Shown piece by piece: positions 61,897-64,000 of a DNA stretch of 64,000 bases. The position numbers and the translations under genes were made by a program. Below the pieces are notes generated by a model that was given only the letters and a program-made list of their open reading frames with translations, was not told the DNA's origin and did no database searches. The stretch spans positions 4,303,501 through 4,367,500 of the forward strand of contig NZ_JBEJGX010000003.1 of the NCBI RefSeq assembly GCF_040253635.1, given 5' to 3'. Source of the stretch: Streptomyces sp. Edi2. GTDB taxonomy: Bacteria > Actinomycetota > Actinomycetes > Streptomycetales > Streptomycetaceae. The first letter of the stretch is position 1. Every line of letters begins with the position of its first letter.

Positions 61897-62661
61897 TTAC
61901 ATGACCGAATAAGCGAAATACGGGGTCAGGGCGACGGGTTCCGGGGTGGCGACGGCGAACTCGTAGGAGGGGGCGAAGGCGAAGTTCCTTACCAGGACCG
62001 GCACTTCGAGGCCCTGCGGACCGGGGACGAGGACCGTGCCGCGGTCGGCGGGGAAACCGGCCTCGATACGTTCGGGGGCGAAGGACAGACCGCCGCCGAC
62101 GGCCTGCAGCGCGGCATCCTTGCGGACCCAGAAACGGGTCACGAGGCGTTCCCGTTCGGCGGCCGGGCGCCCTGCGACGGTGCGGGACTCCTGGTCCGTC
62201 AGCACCTCGTACGGGGTGTACGGCAAGGACGCCCCGGAGCGCACGGACTCCACCGAGAAGCCCATCCGGCGCGCGTCCTCGCCACAGGCCACGATCAGCA
62301 GGCCGCGGGTTCCGTACAACTCCCAGTGGGTGGCGGCGGCCATCGCGGCGCTCACCCGGTCGGGGAGGCAGCCCAGCAGCCGGCTGCGGGCCGCGCCGCC
62401 GAGCGTGGACCGGGAGTGGCCGTTGAGGTCCGGGCAGCCGTCGGGGGACAGCCCTGTTCCCGGCTCGCGGGCAGGGGTGGATCCTACGGGGACGACAAAG
62501 AGCGGGACGGGTGTGGACAGGATGTCCGGGCGGTCGTGAGCAGGTGCGGGTGCGGCCGCGAGCGGTGCCGGGCGCGCCCGTCCCGGGTGCTGCCAGTGTT
62601 CCGGAACGCCCAGGTCAAGGGGCTCCGGACAGAGTTGGAGAAGAGCGGCGTTCGTTTCCAC
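61897..62661 (-). CDS. Sfp-type phosphopantetheinyl transferase-like protein with altered metal site, 254 aa
   Basis: GTG 62661 is preferred (GGAGGACGGAAAG upstream); GTG 62679 opens the frame but has no ribosome site. The C-terminal half shows the ACPS/Sfp pattern: MGFSVESVRSG at the GxDxE position, LTDQES, and RFWVRKDAALQAVGGGLSF at the W-KEA position. The metal-binding Asp is replaced by Ser and KEA by KDA, so activity is doubtful. The N-terminal half is atypically Pro/Ala-rich. No carrier-protein pathway is adjacent. Confidence 0.75.
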   Translation of the reverse strand: METNAALLQLCPEPLDLGVPEHWQHPGRARPAPLAAAPAPAHDRPDILSTPVPLFVVPVGSTPAREPGTGLSPDGCPDLNGHSRSTLGGAARSRLLGCLPDRVSAAMAAATHWELYGTRGLLIVACGEDARRMGFSVESVRSGASLPYTPYEVLTDQESRTVAGRPAAERERLVTRFWVRKDAALQAVGGGLSFAPERIEAGFPADRGTVLVPGPQGLEVPVLVRNFAFAPSYEFAVATPEPVALTPYFAYSVM

Positions 62662-62822
62662 GTACTTTCCGTCCTCCACAGTTGAGCGGTGCCTGGGCCG
62701 TACTGGGTGAGTGACGGCCCGTCGTACGGTTCTTCCCTCTCCCTCTTTTCCGCCTACATCGATCGATACAGAGAGCCCAAGGTTTGCAGATCCTCCGGAA
62801 CCTTCGAGTCATCCCTCCTGCT

Positions 62823-62850
62823 GATGTACGGCTACATACTTCGATGTACG
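62823..62850. promoter_or_regulatory. Direct repeat GATGTACG, 20 bp apart, before the sensor kinase
   Basis: GATGTACG occurs at 62823-62830 and 62843-62850, so the repeats fall on the same DNA face. They lie about 70-95 bases before the predicted kinase start and may bind a dimeric response regulator. The 256-base gap holds nothing else I can name. Confidence 0.42.
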
Positions 62851-62917
62851 AGAGGCGGACCCAAATTCGGGCGCCAGGGCCAGGAGAACGGGCAGCGCAC
62901 GGAAGTACTGTCCTCGT

Positions 62918-64000
62918 GTGTGGTTACGTCTTTTCACCAGTACGCACGCGCGCCACCGCCCCGTACCGCTCCGTGACCTCAGATTGGCGGTGGGTTTCTT
63001 TGCCGGCTGTCTGATTCTGTATGTCGTGGGCGGCCCACAGGTGATGGGGGGCGATATCCCCGCTTGGCAGGCCGTCCTGCCCGTTCTCGTGCTGTGCGCC
63101 GCGACCGCTCTGCGCAGTGCCCGGCCGGCGGTCGCGGTCGCCGTCGGCACCTTCACGGTCACCGTGGAGACCACGTCCAGCGGTGGCCTGGGCCCGGTCC
63201 TCATCTATACCGATCTGCTCTATGCGGCCGCGCTGTACGGCGCCCCCCGGCTGTGCCGGCTGCTGCAGGCCGGGAGCGTCACGGCCACCCTCGTCACCAC
63301 CGTGGTCCTCGTCCTCACCGGCGACCGCTCGGAGGGGGTGACGACCGGTGTCATCGTCGCGCTGCTGCTCATCTCCCCCGTGTGGACCGGGGTGTTGATA
63401 CGCAACCACAAGGAGCGGGCGGACACCGAACGGCAGCGTGCCGCGCAGATCAACCGGCTGGCGGAGCTGGACCGCAAGACCGTGCTGCAGACCGAGCGCA
63501 CCCGGATGGCCCGCGAGCTGCACGATCTGGTGGCCAACCACCTCAGCGCCATCGCCATTCACTCCAGCGCCGTGCTCTCCCTGGCCGGGACGAAGGGGGA
63601 GAAGGACGGCGCCGACGAGGAGGACCCGGTACTGCGGGCGCTCGCGGTGATCCGCGAGAACAGCGTGCAGGGGCTGGCCGAAATGCGGCGGATGGTGGTG
63701 CTGTTGCGCTCCGACCGGGGGGTGGACGACGACTGGGACCGGCCCCAGCTGAACGCGCTGGGGTCACTCGTCGAACAGGCCAGGCCGGCCGCGGACGCGG
63801 CGGCGCTGTCCCTGCACACCGAGTTCCCCGAGCGCTTCCCCGAAGTGTCCTCGGTGATCGAGGTGACGGCGTACCGCATCGTGCAGGAGGCACTGACCAA
63901 TGTCCTCAAGCACGCCTCGGCGGGGCGGGTGCACATCCGCTGTGAGACCGGCGCCGGGCAGCTGACCCTCTCGGTCGACAGCCCGCTCACCCGCCCCGAC
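62918..64000 (+). CDS. NarL-type sensor histidine kinase (5' part; runs off window)
   Basis: GTG 62918 begins VWLRLFTSTHARHRPVPLRD. Four or more spans follow (LRLAVGFFAGCLILYVVGG; AVLPVLVLCAATAL; GVIVALLLISPVWTGVLI). The HisKA_3 helix has the phospho-His in RMARELHDLVANHLSAIAIH, and the HATPase N box is AYRIVQEALTNVLKHAS. The frame is open to base 64000, where the ATPase domain is still in progress. A LuxR-type regulator is expected next. Confidence 0.9.
   Translation, partial: MWLRLFTSTHARHRPVPLRDLRLAVGFFAGCLILYVVGGPQVMGGDIPAWQAVLPVLVLCAATALRSARPAVAVAVGTFTVTVETTSSGGLGPVLIYTDLLYAAALYGAPRLCRLLQAGSVTATLVTTVVLVLTGDRSEGVTTGVIVALLLISPVWTGVLIRNHKERADTERQRAAQINRLAELDRKTVLQTERTRMARELHDLVANHLSAIAIHSSAVLSLAGTKGEKDGADEEDPVLRALAVIRENSVQGLAEMRRMVVLLRSDRGVDDDWDRPQLNALGSLVEQARPAADAAALSLHTEFPERFPEVSSVIEVTAYRIVQEALTNVLKHASAGRVHIRCETGAGQLTLSVDSPLTRPD

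Overview
The window is high-GC actinobacterial DNA, almost certainly Streptomyces. Coding regions show GC-rich third positions. The content is typical of that genus: WXG100/EccC type VII secretion with an RHS effector, an SCO2400-like protein, an ECF41 sigma factor with its CMD partner, the HicB-like RHH/DUF4097/DrrAB neighbourhood, and a LysM transglycosylase under a c-di-AMP (ydaO-type) leader. No rRNA, tRNA, CRISPR, insertion sequence or phage was recognised. The genus is inferred from gene content and style, not from a database match.

Region 1 (1-15.4 kb) is a type VII secretion/polymorphic toxin locus. It holds two WXG100-like small proteins (the first cut by the window edge), a 228-aa accessory protein, and a 1504-aa RHS protein whose lower-GC C-terminal tip has residues reminiscent of an ADP-ribosyltransferase. 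A candidate immunity protein starts on the toxin stop codon, followed by a second, RHS-less copy of the toxin N-terminal carrier. Convergent to these is the motor ATPase EccC, split by a one-base frameshift between ATPase domains 1 and 2. A membrane-anchored protein, an ECF sigma factor with a heptapeptide-repeat tail and a frameshifted LamG lipoprotein-like gene follow.

Region 2 (15.6-25.9 kb) starts with decay: a frameshifted phosphotransferase-fold gene coupled to a small membrane protein, and an McrB-type N-terminal remnant with an in-frame stop. Then come a GNAT enzyme, a CMD-ECF41 pair, an ArsC-like protein, folE, two membrane proteins, and a divergent regulator with a Cys-rich sensor tail followed by a cupin/zinc-ribbon protein. 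A short ORF and a Tat lipoprotein deacetylase close the region.

Region 3 (26-46 kb) carries two secreted hydrolases, a repeat-bearing membrane protein, an epimerase, and a MacB-like ABC exporter with a NarL-type two-component system. A MarR/SRPBCC pair, an SCO2400-like protein and a Ser/Thr kinase follow. The last block is a P450, DrrAB exporter, DUF4097 protein and ribbon-helix-helix regulator; the regulator gene has a helically phased palindrome array over its apparently leaderless promoter.

Region 4 (46-64 kb) contains a second Ser/Thr kinase and a glycoconjugate locus (GT87, NodS-like methyltransferase, GT4, PIG-L deacetylase, UPF0104-type membrane protein, MptB-like mannosyltransferase). 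It continues with a TAP-like protease, a PP2C phosphatase and an M50/CBS protease. Two convergent paralogous secreted Asn/Gly-rich proteins share a CINGP motif. The window ends with the c-di-AMP-controlled LysM transglycosylase, a divergent phosphopantetheinyl transferase-like protein and the start of a sensor kinase.

Three themes recur. Short in-phase tandem repeats lie in many spacers and inside several proteins. Three regulator genes (HTH, MarR, RHH) have -10 boxes placed so that transcription would begin on the start codon. Four apparent frame disruptions cluster between 9.7 and 17.5 kb, which points to either local gene decay or sequence errors.
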